DNA of 64,000 nucleotides from a virus, in the IMG/VR virus record IMGVR_UViG_3300012271_000928, positions 1 through 64,000 of that record; one strand, 5' to 3'. Shown piece by piece: positions 29,817-39,376 of the stretch. The notes under the pieces are model-generated. The model was not told the origin of the DNA. It saw nothing but the letters and a program-made list of their open reading frames with translations, and ran no database searches. The position numbers were made by a program, and so were the translations under genes. Position 1 is the stretch's first letter, and each line of letters opens with the position of its first letter.

Positions 29817-32800
29817 ACAGACGGCTCCTGGACGAAGGGCTCGGTCACCGGGAGAGCCTTGGTCCAGTCACGAAGAACGTCTCGGAACACCAGCGGCGGA
29901 ATCTGCTCCACGCGGTCCACCGGGTAGAACGTCATTTCGCTGAGCACCAGGGCGTCCACGTCACGCAGGTCCTTGGTACACTGCGAGGGCATGATGACCT
30001 CACGGATGCCCGCGCGATGCGCGGCGATGACCTTCTCCTTGATGCCGCCGACCGGGAGCACCTGACCCGTGAGCGTAATCTCACCGGTCATGGCCACCTC
30101 TCGGCGCAGCTTGAGCCCCGCGAAGCGAGAGAGCAAGGCGCTGAACATCGTGATGCCTGCGGAGGGACCATCCTTGGGGATGGCGCCAGCCGGCACGTGG
30201 ATGTGAAGGTCGTGCGACTTGATCATGTTGGTGTCTACTCCATACAGATCGCCATGCGCACGCAGGTAGCTCAGGGCAGCCCGGACAGACTCCTTCATGA
30301 CGTCTCCGAGCTGGCCCGTCAGCGTCACCTCACCCTTACCCCCTTTCATCGCCTGCACCTCAATGAAGAGGATGTCTCCACCTACCGCCGTCCAGGCCAA
30401 GCCCGTTGCCACGCCCTCCTGATCCTCACGCTGCGACACCTCCGAGATGTACCGAACGGGACCCAGCGCCTTCTCGACCCGCCCCATGTCCAGGGGGAAC
30501 ACCGCACCGAGACGCTCAGCCTCCGGAAGCTTGACGACATCCACAGCGATAGAGCGGCACAGGTCTCCCAGCCTACGGTTCAGGCTACGGACGCCCGCCT
30601 CACGGGTGTACTTGTCCACCACGTGGTGGACCACCCCATCCGCGACCTCGATCTGGTCGGGCCCCAGACCGTGGGCGGCTACCTGCTTGGGGAAGAGATA
30701 GCGAGTCGCGATCTCATTCTTCTCGAACATCGTGTAGCTGGGGACCTCCAGGATCTCCATACGGTCACGCAGCGGAGCCGAGATCGTATCCAACCGGTTG
30801 GCCGTGGCGATGAAGAGGACCTTGGACAGGTCAAGGTCTATCTCCAGGTAGTGGTCGTTGAACGTCGAGTTCTGAGCCGGATCAAGAACCTCCAGGAACG
30901 CGGCGGCGGGGTCGCCTCGGAAGTCCGAGCCCACCTTGTCGATCTCGTCCAGGAGGATGACCGGGTTCATCGTGCCGGCCTTCTGAAGCGCTCGAACGAT
31001 GCGGCCCGGCATGGCGCCCACATAGGTACGACGGTGACCACGGATCTCGGACTCGTCGTGCATACCTCCAAGGGAGATGCGCGCGAACTTGCGGCCCATC
31101 GTCCGGGCAATGGACTTGGCGATGGACGTGTTATGCGTCACAATCACGTCATCAGTGATGTAAAGAGAATCAGGAGCAGAGACCTTGATGCACTGAGTCT
31201 CCTTGACACCTACCGCTACGATATCAGAGATGAACCTCTTGGGAGCGTACTTACTCTTGGAGACCCACCGCTGAGCTTTGGCGTCACACCAGAAGGGACA
31301 CTGACCCGCCGACATTGAGACCGTCACGTTGTACGCCAGACGACCCGAACGCCTCTCCCCATCAACCGTATATGACGGCTTTTTCATCGTCACCCGTGTC
31401 ACCCCCCCAAGCGACCGGACCAACCACTGCACGTCATCACACAATCGCGTCGACGTCGTACAAAAAGAAACCCTACAACCCGTCGCGTCTACAGTACCGC
31501 CAGTGTCCATCAAGCCCTGCAAAAGAGCGAGCCTCTGCTCTACCGAGCCGTAAAGGTACACATAAGGTACATGCTTTTCGTACGAGTAGAGCCCCGTAAG
31601 TTCCAGAGCATCCAGCTCCACCTGCAACGCGTCCCGTACAGACCCCTTTCGCCCTGCGGTCAAACGATAGTCACAGGTCTCCGACGCTTGCTTGCGCATC
31701 CGAACCTCCCCCGGCAAGGCGGCAGCTACGCGTGCGCAAATATCACCCTCTGGGTTTGAAAAACCAACGGAAGCTCCCGTAAGGCCTCCATCTCCCAAGA
31801 GCGCCCCCAAGAGGTACGGGTCAAGGGGTACGGACTTTTCCGCAAACTCCAAGGGCTGGGTCAGAGGGATAGAATGGTTGCGGCGAGCGTCCGAGCCGTA
31901 CCGAAGCGTCTCTCGGATTTGCTCCAGAGACTTCACCGACCCCTCACGGGAAGCCTTCCGATCGAGGTCGGTATGCGTGTACCACAAGTGCTCGTCGCAA
32001 CACTCTGTTGATGAGCCGTCTTGAAACTCCACACGATACACCGGCCGCGTGCCTTGAGGGAACGCGCCCTCCACGTGATGAACGCCCCCGTCCGCACCCA
32101 TGACCGCATCACCTACCGCAAGCGTACCCATCGCAACCCAACCCTTCGGGGTCAACACCCGCGCATCCAAAGGCTGCGCCTTGCCCACACCGGGAGGGCC
32201 CACGAAGCACAGGATCGGGCCGTTCATGTCCTGCTTGAGCGCCTGAACAGCCAGATGCTCGACCACCCTTCGCTTCACCTTCTCCAGGCCGTAGTGGTCC
32301 GCGTCGAGCACATCCTCCGCGCGGACGACATCCAGGTTGTCCTCGCTCTCGACGCCCCACGGCACATCGAGCATCTGCTGGATGTAGTTGAGCGTCACCG
32401 AATACTCGGAGCTGGCCGGCTGCATCGCGTCGAGTCGACGATGCTGCTTCAGGACCGCAGCCTCCACCTCCTCAGGCATGTCTGCCTCCTGAATACGCTC
32501 AAGCAGCTCCTCCGTCTCGGAGATGTCCTCACCGAGCTGGTCCTTGATGACCTTGAGCTGCTGGCGAAGGATGTACTCACGCTGAATAGACTTGCTGCGC
32601 TCCTGGAGCGACTGGTTGATCTCACCCGCCAGCTCCTGGCGCGCGATACGCTCCCCCAGGATGCGCAGACACCGAGACGCGCGCTCCGTGATGTTCGGCT
32701 CCAGGTAGAGAGCCAACAGGTCCTCATCCTCGAAGCGGGGCGCGAGCATGTCTGTAAGGTCTGAGAGGGAGCCCACAGCACGCACGCGCTCGAACTCCTG

Positions 32801-33262
32801 CTCGGGAGCGTCCGGATCGTCTCCCAGGACCTGAAGCGTCTTCTCCTGAAGCGCCTCGAACAGCGCTTCATTGTACTCCGCCTCCTTGTCGAACTCCGGT
32901 CCAATGACCTCGAAGTGACCCATCAACGGCGCGGAGGCATCCTCCGGAATCTCAAGATCCAGGAGCCTCAGCCTCACCTCCCCGGAAGAAATGACCGTAT
33001 AGTCGTTCGCGTTCGGGTTCGGGATGATCTTGATGCAGGACACCAGGGTCGCGATCTCGTGGACCTCATCCATCGAGGACAGCGTGAGCACGTCCGGAGA
33101 CTTCTGAAGCACGACCGCGATCTTGAAAGGCGCCGGCGAGTCTGCACCCTCAATGACCGCCAGGGAGCGTGCTCGACCGACCCGAACAGGGATCATCTGT
33201 AGCGGGAAAAGAGGGTTCTCGCGCATGGCGATCACGGGAAGGTACAGGGTGTCAGCGCTCAT
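29813..33262 (-). CDS. lon: ATP-dependent protease Lon, interrupted by an intein
   Basis: 1149 residues: 799 of Lon extein plus a 350-residue intein. The N-terminal substrate domain begins [21 protein letters not shown] helical region runs about 190-300. Walker A GPPGVGK ends at residue 361 and its T resumes at 712. Then come Walker B (VILLDEID), sensor (ATANRLD) and the proteolytic domain with the Ser-Lys dyad ([10 protein letters not shown] and [14 protein letters not shown]). Lon degrades misfolded and regulatory proteins. In phages it could remake the host proteome or process phage proteins. Activity needs the intein to splice. Start GTG/ATG at 33262. Confidence 0.96.
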   Translation of the reverse strand: MSADTLYLPVIAMRENPLFPLQMIPVRVGRARSLAVIEGADSPAPFKIAVVLQKSPDVLTLSSMDEVHEIATLVSCIKIIPNPNANDYTVISSGEVRLRLLDLEIPEDASAPLMGHFEVIGPEFDKEAEYNEALFEALQEKTLQVLGDDPDAPEQEFERVRAVGSLSDLTDMLAPRFEDEDLLALYLEPNITERASRCLRILGERIARQELAGEINQSLQERSKSIQREYILRQQLKVIKDQLGEDISETEELLERIQEADMPEEVEAAVLKQHRRLDAMQPASSEYSVTLNYIQQMLDVPWGVESEDNLDVVRAEDVLDADHYGLEKVKRRVVEHLAVQALKQDMNGPILCFVGPPGVGKAQPLDARVLTPKGWVAMGTLAVGDAVMGADGGVHHVEGAFPQGTRPVYRVEFQDGSSTECCDEHLWYTHTDLDRKASREGSVKSLEQIRETLRYGSDARRNHSIPLTQPLEFAEKSVPLDPYLLGALLGDGGLTGASVGFSNPEGDICARVAAALPGEVRMRKQASETCDYRLTAGRKGSVRDALQVELDALELTGLYSYEKHVPYVYLYGSVEQRLALLQGLMDTGGTVDATGCRVSFCTTSTRLCDDVQWLVRSLGGVTRVTMKKPSYTVDGERRSGRLAYNVTVSMSAGQCPFWCDAKAQRWVSKSKYAPKRFISDIVAVGVKETQCIKVSAPDSLYITDDVIVTHNTSIAKSIARTMGRKFARISLGGMHDESEIRGHRRTYVGAMPGRIVRALQKAGTMNPVILLDEIDKVGSDFRGDPAAAFLEVLDPAQNSTFNDHYLEIDLDLSKVLFIATANRLDTISAPLRDRMEILEVPSYTMFEKNEIATRYLFPKQVAAHGLGPDQIEVADGVVHHVVDKYTREAGVRSLNRRLGDLCRSIAVDVVKLPEAERLGAVFPLDMGRVEKALGPVRYISEVSQREDQEGVATGLAWTAVGGDILFIEVQAMKGGKGEVTLTGQLGDVMKESVRAALSYLRAHGDLYGVDTNMIKSHDLHIHVPAGAIPKDGPSAGITMFSALLSRFAGLKLRREVAMTGEITLTGQVLPVGGIKEKVIAAHRAGIREVIMPSQCTKDLRDVDALVLSEMTFYPVDRVEQIPPLVFRDVLRDWTKALPVTEPFVQEPSV
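31130..32179 (-). mobile_element. Class 3 intein with LAGLIDADG endonuclease in Lon P-loop
   Basis: Intein residues 1-350 (Lon 362-711). It starts with Ala, not Cys or Ser. Block B has CCDEHLW (Trp66), block F has TQCIKV (Cys330), and it ends VTHN (Thr348, His349, Asn350) followed by Thr. Trp-Cys-Thr with a non-nucleophilic first residue defines class 3 inteins. [11 protein letters not shown] (about 123-133) and [13 protein letters not shown] (219-231) are the two LAGLIDADG endonuclease motifs, so it may still be mobile. Confidence 0.93.
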
Positions 33263-33323
33263 CGTGGTCCTCGGTAGTGCATTTGTGTAGTATCATGTTG
33301 TCCCCCACCGTGTGAGGTGCCTC

Positions 33324-33857
33324 GTGGCTTTGATCGTTCTCGACCTTGAGTACAACCAACCCTCACGACGTATCATCCAGATTGGGGCAGTCGAAGTGCG
33401 AGCCCATGAGGGTGAGATTGAACCAGTTTTCTGTGAGCACGTCAACCCCGGAGAGCCGCTTGACGCCTACATCCAGAAGCTGACGGGGATCACTCAAGAG
33501 CAGGCTTCGCGCGCGCAAACCCTGGATCACGTCGCCGCTCGCTTCTGGCGTACCATCGGCCACCACGAGCACATAGTCCTCGGAGGTTGGGGCGACGACG
33601 CGAGAAAGCTCGTGCGAGACTCCCACCGCGCGAAGGTACTCACACCTGAAGCACACGCGCTCGACCTGACGACGCTGTGGAAGCTCTTGCAGACGCTTGG
33701 AGAAGCTCCCACGCCCAAGAATCACGGCCTCAAGAGGCTCATGCGCTACTACGGCGTCCGCTTCGAGGGTCAACAGCACGACGCCCTCACGGACGCGCGC
33801 GCTACGGGTGAGGTCCTCATGAAGATGGCTCAAGCGGCTCGGGATATTCTTGGCTGA
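33324..33857 (+). CDS. DEDDh 3'-5' exonuclease (DnaQ-like)
   Basis: The 177-residue protein starts at GTG 33324 with GAGG six bases upstream. IVLDLEYNQ carries the DxE pair near the N-terminus, LTGITQEQ follows, and HDALTDARATGEV holds the last H and D. This matches the exonuclease RNase T/DNA polymerase III epsilon family. It may proofread, trim RNA or degrade DNA; context does not decide. It is divergent from lon and its 3' end overlaps the CYTH gene by 41 bases. Confidence 0.85.
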   Translation: MALIVLDLEYNQPSRRIIQIGAVEVRAHEGEIEPVFCEHVNPGEPLDAYIQKLTGITQEQASRAQTLDHVAARFWRTIGHHEHIVLGGWGDDARKLVRDSHRAKVLTPEAHALDLTTLWKLLQTLGEAPTPKNHGLKRLMRYYGVRFEGQQHDALTDARATGEVLMKMAQAARDILG

Positions 33858-34329
33858 CCGCGAGCTGCGAGTTGAAGTAGCGAGTATCGTCCGAGACCTC
33901 CACACCAACCCAGTCCGGCAAGACCAACTCCTGAGCCTCACTCTCCAGCTCGACCTCGGCCACGACCAACGGGCTAAACGGCTCCTCGAACGTGTCGATC
34001 TCCCAAAGCACACCTGAGTGGTCCACGGTATGCCTCGTCTTACAAACGAGGTTCCCACAGTCCTTCAACAGACGCGTGGCCTCAGGGTACTTGATGCCCA
34101 CCTCATGCTCCACCCTCGTGATACCCGTCGTGGGCCCCTTGATGGTCAGAAAGGCAAGGGGCCGCGACATCGGACGCCGACATACACGCACCCGAACCGT
34201 GGTCTCCGGGCCGATGCCCCGCAAGTAACCCTGTTCGATCTCCACCACGTCCTTGAGAATACCAGAAGCGACGGCCGCAGCCCTTCGTCCCGGAAGCACC
34301 AGGAACTTTCGCTCGATCTCAACACCCAC
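33817..34329 (-). CDS. CYTH-domain triphosphatase-like protein
   Basis: The 170-residue protein starts with EIERKFLV, the CYTH hallmark. Charged strands of a triphosphate tunnel follow: TVRVRV, LTIKG, RVEHEV, LWEIDTFE, VVAEVELESE and DTRYFNSQLA. Members cleave inorganic triphosphate or thiamine triphosphate, or make cAMP (class IV cyclases). Length fits short bacterial CYTH phosphatases. It starts at GTG 34329 directly after the topoisomerase stop, with that gene's GGAGAGGAG as ribosome site. Confidence 0.9.
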   Translation of the reverse strand: MGVEIERKFLVLPGRRAAAVASGILKDVVEIEQGYLRGIGPETTVRVRVCRRPMSRPLAFLTIKGPTTGITRVEHEVGIKYPEATRLLKDCGNLVCKTRHTVDHSGVLWEIDTFEEPFSPLVVAEVELESEAQELVLPDWVGVEVSDDTRYFNSQLAVSQEYPEPLEPSS

Positions 34330-36246
34330 TCACTCCTCTCCTGCCCTCATGAGGGCCATGTAGTTCACGATCATCTCCTTGCGCACCTCGGCAGACTTGC
34401 CCATCACGTCCGAGAGCACCGTATCCAGCTCACCCTCATCTGGCACGGTCACCGGGAGAAGCGTTCGGGAAGAGGGCGACAGCGCCGTGTAGCGCAGCTC
34501 CTCCTTCATCATCTCACCCAACCCCTTGAAGCGGGCGATCTCGGGAGGACGACTCAAGGTCTTGAGGTACACCGCCAGGGCCCGGTCGTCTTCGATCCAC
34601 CGAGACGTTGAACCCACGGTGACCTTGTAGAGAGGAGGCTTGGCCAAGTAAACGTGGCCTCCCCTCACCAAGTCAGGCATGTACCGCCACAGGAAGGTCA
34701 GCAACAGCGTCGCGATGTGCGAACCGTCCGAATCCGCATCCATGAGCAGGATGACCTTATGGTAGCGCAAGGAGTCCGCATCGTAAAGCTCCTTTACGCC
34801 ACAGCCCAACGCCTCTACCAAGTCTCCCAGCTCTCGGTTCTTGAGCACCTGAGAGGTGGTAGCGGATTCCGCGTTGAGGACCTTCCCCCTCAAAGGGAGG
34901 ATCGCCTGTGTGCGACGCTCGCGAGCCTGCTTGGCGTTGCCACCAGCGGAGTCTCCCTCCACCACGAACAGCTCACACTCCGACGGGTTCTTGGAGGTAC
35001 AGTCTGCCAGCTTGCCCGGAAGAGCGAGGGCCCGGTTGGCGGGCTTCTTTCGCTTGACCAGCTTCGTAGCGGATCGCGAGGCCTTGCGTGCTCGCGCTGC
35101 CTGTATGATGCGCTGGGAGATGTCGGAGGCGGTCTCGGGGTTTCCCAGCAGGAAGCTCTCCAGCTCCGTACGCACGAGCTGCGCGACCGGGCCCGCGACC
35201 TTGGACGTGAGCTTGTCCTTGGTCTGACTCTGGAAGCTAAGATCACCCGACCAGAAGACGCTCACAATGACCTTGCTACCCTCCTGAATGTCCTCGGCGG
35301 TGATGTCCAGACTCTTGGGCACGTCCCCGGAAGCGTCCAGATACGCCCGTATTGCCGATCTGACGCCTCTGCGCATCCCGGTGGCATGCTCACCCCCAAA
35401 CGCGTTGGGGATCGTGTTAGCGAACGCATACAGCTCTTCGTTGGTATCCTCGGTCCACTTGAGCGCCCAGTCGACGCGTAGACCCGGCGAGGTCCCAGAA
35501 CCGAGGATGGTCTGAGTATGCACAGGAACAGACTTGGCGCGACGCTCAACGGCATCCATATACTCCGCCAAACCTTCCCGGTGTTCAAAGACCTCCTCCT
35601 CATGACCCTCAGCGCGCAGAACGATCCTCAGGCCTGGGTTCAGGTACGTCTTGATTTCGAGACGCTCCCGCAGCAGGTCCAGGTCGTAGCTCTGGTCTCC
35701 GAAGATCTCCGAGTCCGGCGTGAACGCGATGCGCGTCCCCGTACGGCTCTTGGGCACCTTGGCCCCTTCGAGCACTGGAGCCTCCGGGCGACCCTGAATG
35801 TAGCTCTGAGTGTAGGTCTTGCCCCCTCTCCAAACAGTCGCCTCCAGCCGCTGACTCAGGAAGTTGGCCACCGAAGCTCCAACACCGTGTAGTCCTCCCG
35901 AGGTCGAATACGAGCCCCCCTCCTCGAACTTGGCCCCTGCGTGCAAGACCGTGAGGACCACCTCAAGCGAGCTGACGCCGCGTTGGGGGTGTATCGCAAC
36001 CGGGATGCCTCGGCCATCGTCCTGAACGCTAATGCTCTTGAGGTCTGCCGAAAGCTCCACCTCGATGACCGAAGCGTGACCGTTCATCGCCTCGTCGACG
36101 CTGTTGTCTACGATCTCCCAGACGATGTGGTGGAACCCACCCTTACCCGTATCTCCGATATACATGCCTGGACGCTTACGCACCGCATCCCGCCCCTCCA
36201 GCACCTCGATGTTGGATGCGTCGTACTCATAGGTCTTATCGGCCAT
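34330..36246 (-). CDS. gyrB: Type IIA topoisomerase subunit B (GyrB/ParE)
   Basis: The 638-residue protein shows the GHKL ATPase (EIVDNSVDEAMNG, QDDGRGIPV, SGGLHGVGASVVN-like loop), the transducer, and TOPRIM with LFVVEGDSAGG and MDADSDGSH, then RFKGLGEM. The size without the extra GyrB insert matches ParE or short GyrB. It would pair with a GyrA/ParC subunit encoded outside the window to manage supercoils or decatenation of the large genome. AGGATAG precedes ATG 36246. The exact gyrB/parE class is not resolved. Confidence 0.95.
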   Translation of the reverse strand: MADKTYEYDASNIEVLEGRDAVRKRPGMYIGDTGKGGFHHIVWEIVDNSVDEAMNGHASVIEVELSADLKSISVQDDGRGIPVAIHPQRGVSSLEVVLTVLHAGAKFEEGGSYSTSGGLHGVGASVANFLSQRLEATVWRGGKTYTQSYIQGRPEAPVLEGAKVPKSRTGTRIAFTPDSEIFGDQSYDLDLLRERLEIKTYLNPGLRIVLRAEGHEEEVFEHREGLAEYMDAVERRAKSVPVHTQTILGSGTSPGLRVDWALKWTEDTNEELYAFANTIPNAFGGEHATGMRRGVRSAIRAYLDASGDVPKSLDITAEDIQEGSKVIVSVFWSGDLSFQSQTKDKLTSKVAGPVAQLVRTELESFLLGNPETASDISQRIIQAARARKASRSATKLVKRKKPANRALALPGKLADCTSKNPSECELFVVEGDSAGGNAKQARERRTQAILPLRGKVLNAESATTSQVLKNRELGDLVEALGCGVKELYDADSLRYHKVILLMDADSDGSHIATLLLTFLWRYMPDLVRGGHVYLAKPPLYKVTVGSTSRWIEDDRALAVYLKTLSRPPEIARFKGLGEMMKEELRYTALSPSSRTLLPVTVPDEGELDTVLSDVMGKSAEVRKEMIVNYMALMRAGEE

Positions 36247-36302
36247 GTTCGTCTATCCTGTTGGTGGTGTGCGGCGACTGTACCCGCATGCGAATTCGAT
36301 GA

Positions 36303-36644
36303 CTAGTGCTCGCCATGCCAAAGCATACACTGACCACCCTCAAGCGGCTTGAAGCCGAGGCTCCCGTAGAACTTTTGAAGGCTCTGGGGGTCCGAACCAT
36401 AACCACCGGGAGCGACGAGCATACAGGGACGGCCCATCTTGGTGGCCTCCTCCTGGAGCGCCTCGACGAGCCGACGGCCTACGCCCTTGCCCCGTTGAGA
36501 CTCGGGCTTGACGCTGACTCGGCTGACCCACCACCGCCCCTCCCACGAATGCCAGTCCACACTCGCAACGCTCAGGTGGCGACCCGTCTCATCCAGCATC
36601 GAGGCCGACATGTGCTCCGGCGTCACGACCATTTTGATTTCCAT
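36303..36644 (-). CDS. GNAT-family N-acetyltransferase
   Basis: A 113-residue protein with the GNAT core: WWVSRVSVKPESQRGKGVGR (the R/QxxGxG/A acetyl-CoA loop), RLVEALQEEATKMG, then LQKFYGSLGFKPL. The substrate is unknown; phage GNATs may modify host proteins or small molecules. ATG 36644 has AAGGAG upstream. It ends in TAG. A phage-type promoter lies 30 bases upstream. Confidence 0.85.
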   Translation of the reverse strand: MEIKMVVTPEHMSASMLDETGRHLSVASVDWHSWEGRWWVSRVSVKPESQRGKGVGRRLVEALQEEATKMGRPCMLVAPGGYGSDPQSLQKFYGSLGFKPLEGGQCMLWHGEH

Positions 36645-36673
36645 ACCACACTCCTTAAGGGTTGACACGTCGT

Positions 36674-36702
36674 CTATACCACGCCACACTCTTTTACGTC
36701 AA
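36674..36702 (-). promoter_or_regulatory. Phage-type promoter for the GNAT gene
   Basis: On the minus strand TTGACG, exactly 14 bases, then GTGGTATAGAC. Confidence 0.7.
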
Positions 36703-36990
36703 GCACACGCTAATGCTTTTATATCGAGCCCGGATAGACCTGCGTGTAATCGAGGCTACGGATTTCCATGTCAATGTTGAACACAATCAAGCATCAGTTG
36801 ATCTCGCGCTCTGCGCAGGGTTGGCAGTGCTACGTCGTGTTTGCTCTGACGCTGCCCTCCAACCCGGCCATCGTGTCGGGCCTTACCGGCAGCGCCCCCG
36901 GACCCCCATAGCTCTCGACGTCAATCACGTACCCCACCACGGGAAGAGAGCTTGAAAAAGCCTTCTTCCCTTTTTTTATGCCAGGACCTC
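36703..36990. other. Divergent intergenic region without a recognisable gene
   Basis: About 290 bases between the promoters of the GNAT gene (leftward) and the sigma gene (rightward). No frame has a ribosome site. A TTTATATCGAG segment and a T7 run near 36970-36977 are the only notable marks. Confidence 0.5.
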
Positions 36991-37020
36991 TTGACGAATT
37001 GTGAACCCTTGTGGCACAAG
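36991..37020 (+). promoter_or_regulatory. Phage-type promoter for the sigma factor gene
   Basis: TTGACG, exactly 14 bases, then GTGGCACAAG, on the plus strand, 30 bases before the sigma start. The site has the same layout as the other phage-type promoters, which raises autoregulation as an option. Confidence 0.6.
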
Positions 37021-37049
37021 AGAGTCCTGACATACGAGGAGGAGCGACC

Positions 37050-37595
37050 ATGTACGATTTCAACGCAGAGCTGTGTGAGCTGATCCCAATGCTCACGCCC
37101 CACGCGCGCCGATACTGCAAGTCTCAGGCGGACGCTGAGGACCTCGTACAGCAGACGGTCGAGCGAGCCCTGGTGTACTCCCACAGCTACAAGCCTGGGA
37201 CGAACATGAAGGCCTGGGTCACCTTCATCATGCGCAACCTGTACATCAACTCCTGGAACAAGCACGTGCGAACCCTCAAGATGCACGAGCGGCTTGAAGG
37301 AGAGCCCCGGAAGAAGGCTGAGAAGCCCGACGCCGGAGACAATGAGCGCGACGCTCAGAAGCTCCTGGACACGCTGGAGGCTTCACTCACTCCGGTGTAC
37401 TTCGCCACGCTCAAGCTGTGCGCCTACGAGGGGAAGAGCTACCTCGAAATTGCGGACATCCTGGACATCCCGATCGGCACGGTGATGAGCCGGCTGCACC
37501 GCGCACGCAAGAAGGCCCGCGAAACTCTCCTGGAGTTCTACGGGCCCGAGATGCTCAATGAGTTCGCCGCCGATGTGGTAGCTACGGCGAAGTAG
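37050..37595 (+). CDS. ECF-like RNA polymerase sigma factor
   Basis: The 181-residue protein has sigma region 2 (ADAEDLVQQTVERALVYSHS, MKAWVTFIMRNLYINSW; about 25-75) and region 4 (YEGKSYLEIADILDIPIGTV, MSRLHRARKKARETL; about 125-165), with no region 1 or 3, as in ECF sigma factors. It would redirect host RNA polymerase to chosen promoters. GGAGGAG precedes ATG 37050. It ends in TAG one base before the convergent dUTPase stop. No anti-sigma gene is seen beside it. Confidence 0.9.
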   Translation: MYDFNAELCELIPMLTPHARRYCKSQADAEDLVQQTVERALVYSHSYKPGTNMKAWVTFIMRNLYINSWNKHVRTLKMHERLEGEPRKKAEKPDAGDNERDAQKLLDTLEASLTPVYFATLKLCAYEGKSYLEIADILDIPIGTVMSRLHRARKKARETLLEFYGPEMLNEFAADVVATAK

Positions 37596-37596
37596 C

Positions 37597-38292
37597 TCAG
37601 TCGGTCGTGCCGAAGCCGCCCCGTGACTTCGCGTCGATCTCCTTGAGGAGACGAGGGATCAGCTCGGGGCGGCTTGCCGGTACGAAGACCGCCTGCACCA
37701 TCCCCACGTCCTTCTTGAAGATCAGGTCAGGCTCCTCCACCTCCGTAAAGACGTCATAGGCCCCGTAACCATCATCGGAGACCTTGACGTACTTGGAGGT
37801 TGCATCCATCGCAGCACCAAACGCGTCAAAAGCCTGCGCCGTGAGAGGCTTGTTCTTCAGGGGACGATCGAGCACGAGGTTTCCCACGAACTTGAGCTTG
37901 GGCTGATCACGCTCAAGGTGAAGCTTGATCGTGTCCGTCTGCCCCCGGAAGCTGGGGTCGATGACGCCCAGCGTGTTGCAGATGCGCACGCTGTGTGCCC
38001 TCTTGGTGCCCATGCTCGAACGGGGAACCATGAGCATAAACAGAGGCACAGGCGTCTGAAGGATCACGCCCGTGTCGATCTCACGTCGGCAACCATGCGG
38101 CAAGTAAATGTCTTTCGGAGCGTGGAGGTCGTAACCCACGTTGCCCGGCAGGGGAGGCTCGGGCGCCTTGACCCCCTTGGCCACGTGCATCGAAACCCCA
38201 AAGCCCGTGAGGAGAGACTCAAGCCCCTCCAAACCCACAAGAGATGTGATCGGGTCCTGCTGGCCTTCGTCGCTCGTCTGATCGTCACTCAT
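37597..38292 (-). CDS. dut: dUTPase (dUTP diphosphatase)
   Basis: The 231-residue protein holds the five trimeric dUTPase motifs: GYDLHAP, PRSSMGTK, GVIDPSFRG, GMVQAVFV and the C-terminal SRGGFGTTD. It turns dUTP to dUMP, keeping uracil out of DNA and feeding dTMP synthesis. It is longer than the usual 150 residues, through an acidic N-terminal extension (about 40) and an insert of roughly 50 residues between motifs 3 and 4 (about 140-190). GGAGAG precedes ATG 38292. Confidence 0.93.
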   Translation of the reverse strand: MSDDQTSDEGQQDPITSLVGLEGLESLLTGFGVSMHVAKGVKAPEPPLPGNVGYDLHAPKDIYLPHGCRREIDTGVILQTPVPLFMLMVPRSSMGTKRAHSVRICNTLGVIDPSFRGQTDTIKLHLERDQPKLKFVGNLVLDRPLKNKPLTAQAFDAFGAAMDATSKYVKVSDDGYGAYDVFTEVEEPDLIFKKDVGMVQAVFVPASRPELIPRLLKEIDAKSRGGFGTTD

Positions 38293-38738
38293 AGTCTCTC
38301 CAGTACCTTCTTGGTGATGCGTTGGGCTTCTTGCCGGTGGTACGCATCAGCGTCTAAACTCTTGTCCGTGTCCGAGTAGGGGACATACGGGTAATGCTGA
38401 ACATAGTCCAACTTCGCGGCAGGCTCAACCCCGATGTAGACCACAGCGCGATACATCTCCGGACAGTGGCCGTTGCTCTCGTGACGATACAGGGTGGCAT
38501 GCCCCGCGTCCCCCACATACGCTGCGACCTTGCGCGTCACCTGATCTGAGCGACCTCCAGCCACGAAGAGCACCGTTGAAGGGAACATCGCCCCACGGCG
38601 AACCTTGGACGCTGCCTTCAGGGACTTCAACTTAGACTTGCCTTTGCGAAGCTTCGCCCCACGGCCTATGCCATTCGGCGGTCCCAGCTTCGTCGCAGGA
38701 AGCGCCCTCTTGGGCGGACCGACGTTGTACTTCGACAT
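38289..38738 (-). CDS. Basic hypothetical protein
   Basis: A 149-residue protein with a very basic N-terminus (GAKLRKGKSKLKSLKAASKV), possibly nucleic-acid binding, and an alpha/beta C-terminal part (YRAVVYIGVEPAAKLDYVQH). No family is recognised. AAGGAGG precedes ATG 38738; it overlaps the dUTPase start. Confidence 0.66.
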   Translation of the reverse strand: MSKYNVGPPKRALPATKLGPPNGIGRGAKLRKGKSKLKSLKAASKVRRGAMFPSTVLFVAGGRSDQVTRKVAAYVGDAGHATLYRHESNGHCPEMYRAVVYIGVEPAAKLDYVQHYPYVPYSDTDKSLDADAYHRQEAQRITKKVLERL

Positions 38739-38792
38739 GATAGACCTCCTTGGACAGCTATCTCGGCACCGTACCTCAAGACCTGGGGTGGG

Positions 38793-39128
38793 TCAAAGGA
38801 GATCATCGCGCTCGAAAGGATTTCGTAGGCGAACGGGCTCATGAAGGTTCTCCCCCTCATGACCATGAGGGACCAGGATGCGATCCACCACCGCTTGGGT
38901 CGTGTAGGAGGTGAGCGTTGACCGATTCTTGTCCGTCAAGAAGCCACTCGCTGTCCACTGCTCGACCAGGAAGTAGTCGCACGAGTACGGCGAAACCCCC
39001 GACTCTCGGAGTGAGGACAGGAGCGTAGAGGTCACGCAGTGCTCCGCTGCGGCGCGCGTCGTATGAAGCGCCACCGCCGTCCGATGCCCTCCCACAGATA
39101 CCACAACTACATAGACAAACTCGGTCAC
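38793..39128 (-). CDS. Hypothetical protein (GTG start)
   Basis: A 111-residue protein (VTEFVYVVVVSVGGHRTAVA, CDYFLVEQWTASGFLTD) with strand-helix pattern, no recognised family. GTG 39128 has AGGAGG seven bases upstream, inside the end of the preceding gene. Confidence 0.62.
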   Translation of the reverse strand: MTEFVYVVVVSVGGHRTAVALHTTRAAAEHCVTSTLLSSLRESGVSPYSCDYFLVEQWTASGFLTDKNRSTLTSYTTQAVVDRILVPHGHEGENLHEPVRLRNPFERDDLL

Positions 39129-39376
39129 AACAAGCCCTCCTGAGCGCGCAAGAGCATCCGCTCCATCCGACGACCCGCCCAGTGGTACATGATGCTCAAG
39201 ATGTAAGACAGCGCCGGGTAGAGAGTATCCACCAGACGCGACAGAGCCACCTCGCAAAGATCACCCTGGGGGGTCGCGTGAATCTCCACGACGACCTCCC
39301 CGTCCTGGGACATGTGGCAGGAGACCTCCCAAACCGAAGGGAAAGCCCTCTTGATAGTCTGGGTCGGGTCGATCAC
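39125..39376 (-). CDS. Hypothetical protein (GTG start)
   Basis: An 83-residue protein (VWEVSCHMSQDGEVVVEIHA, YPALSYILSIMYHWAGRRM) with no recognised family. It starts at GTG 39376, overlapping the preceding stop (GTGA). Confidence 0.6.
   Translation of the reverse strand: MIDPTQTIKRAFPSVWEVSCHMSQDGEVVVEIHATPQGDLCEVALSRLVDTLYPALSYILSIMYHWAGRRMERMLLRAQEGLL

Noticed and set aside
29555-31318. A 587-residue plus-strand frame opposite lon
   Set aside because: It is antisense to a clear protease gene in GC-rich sequence, has low-complexity composition and no ribosome site.
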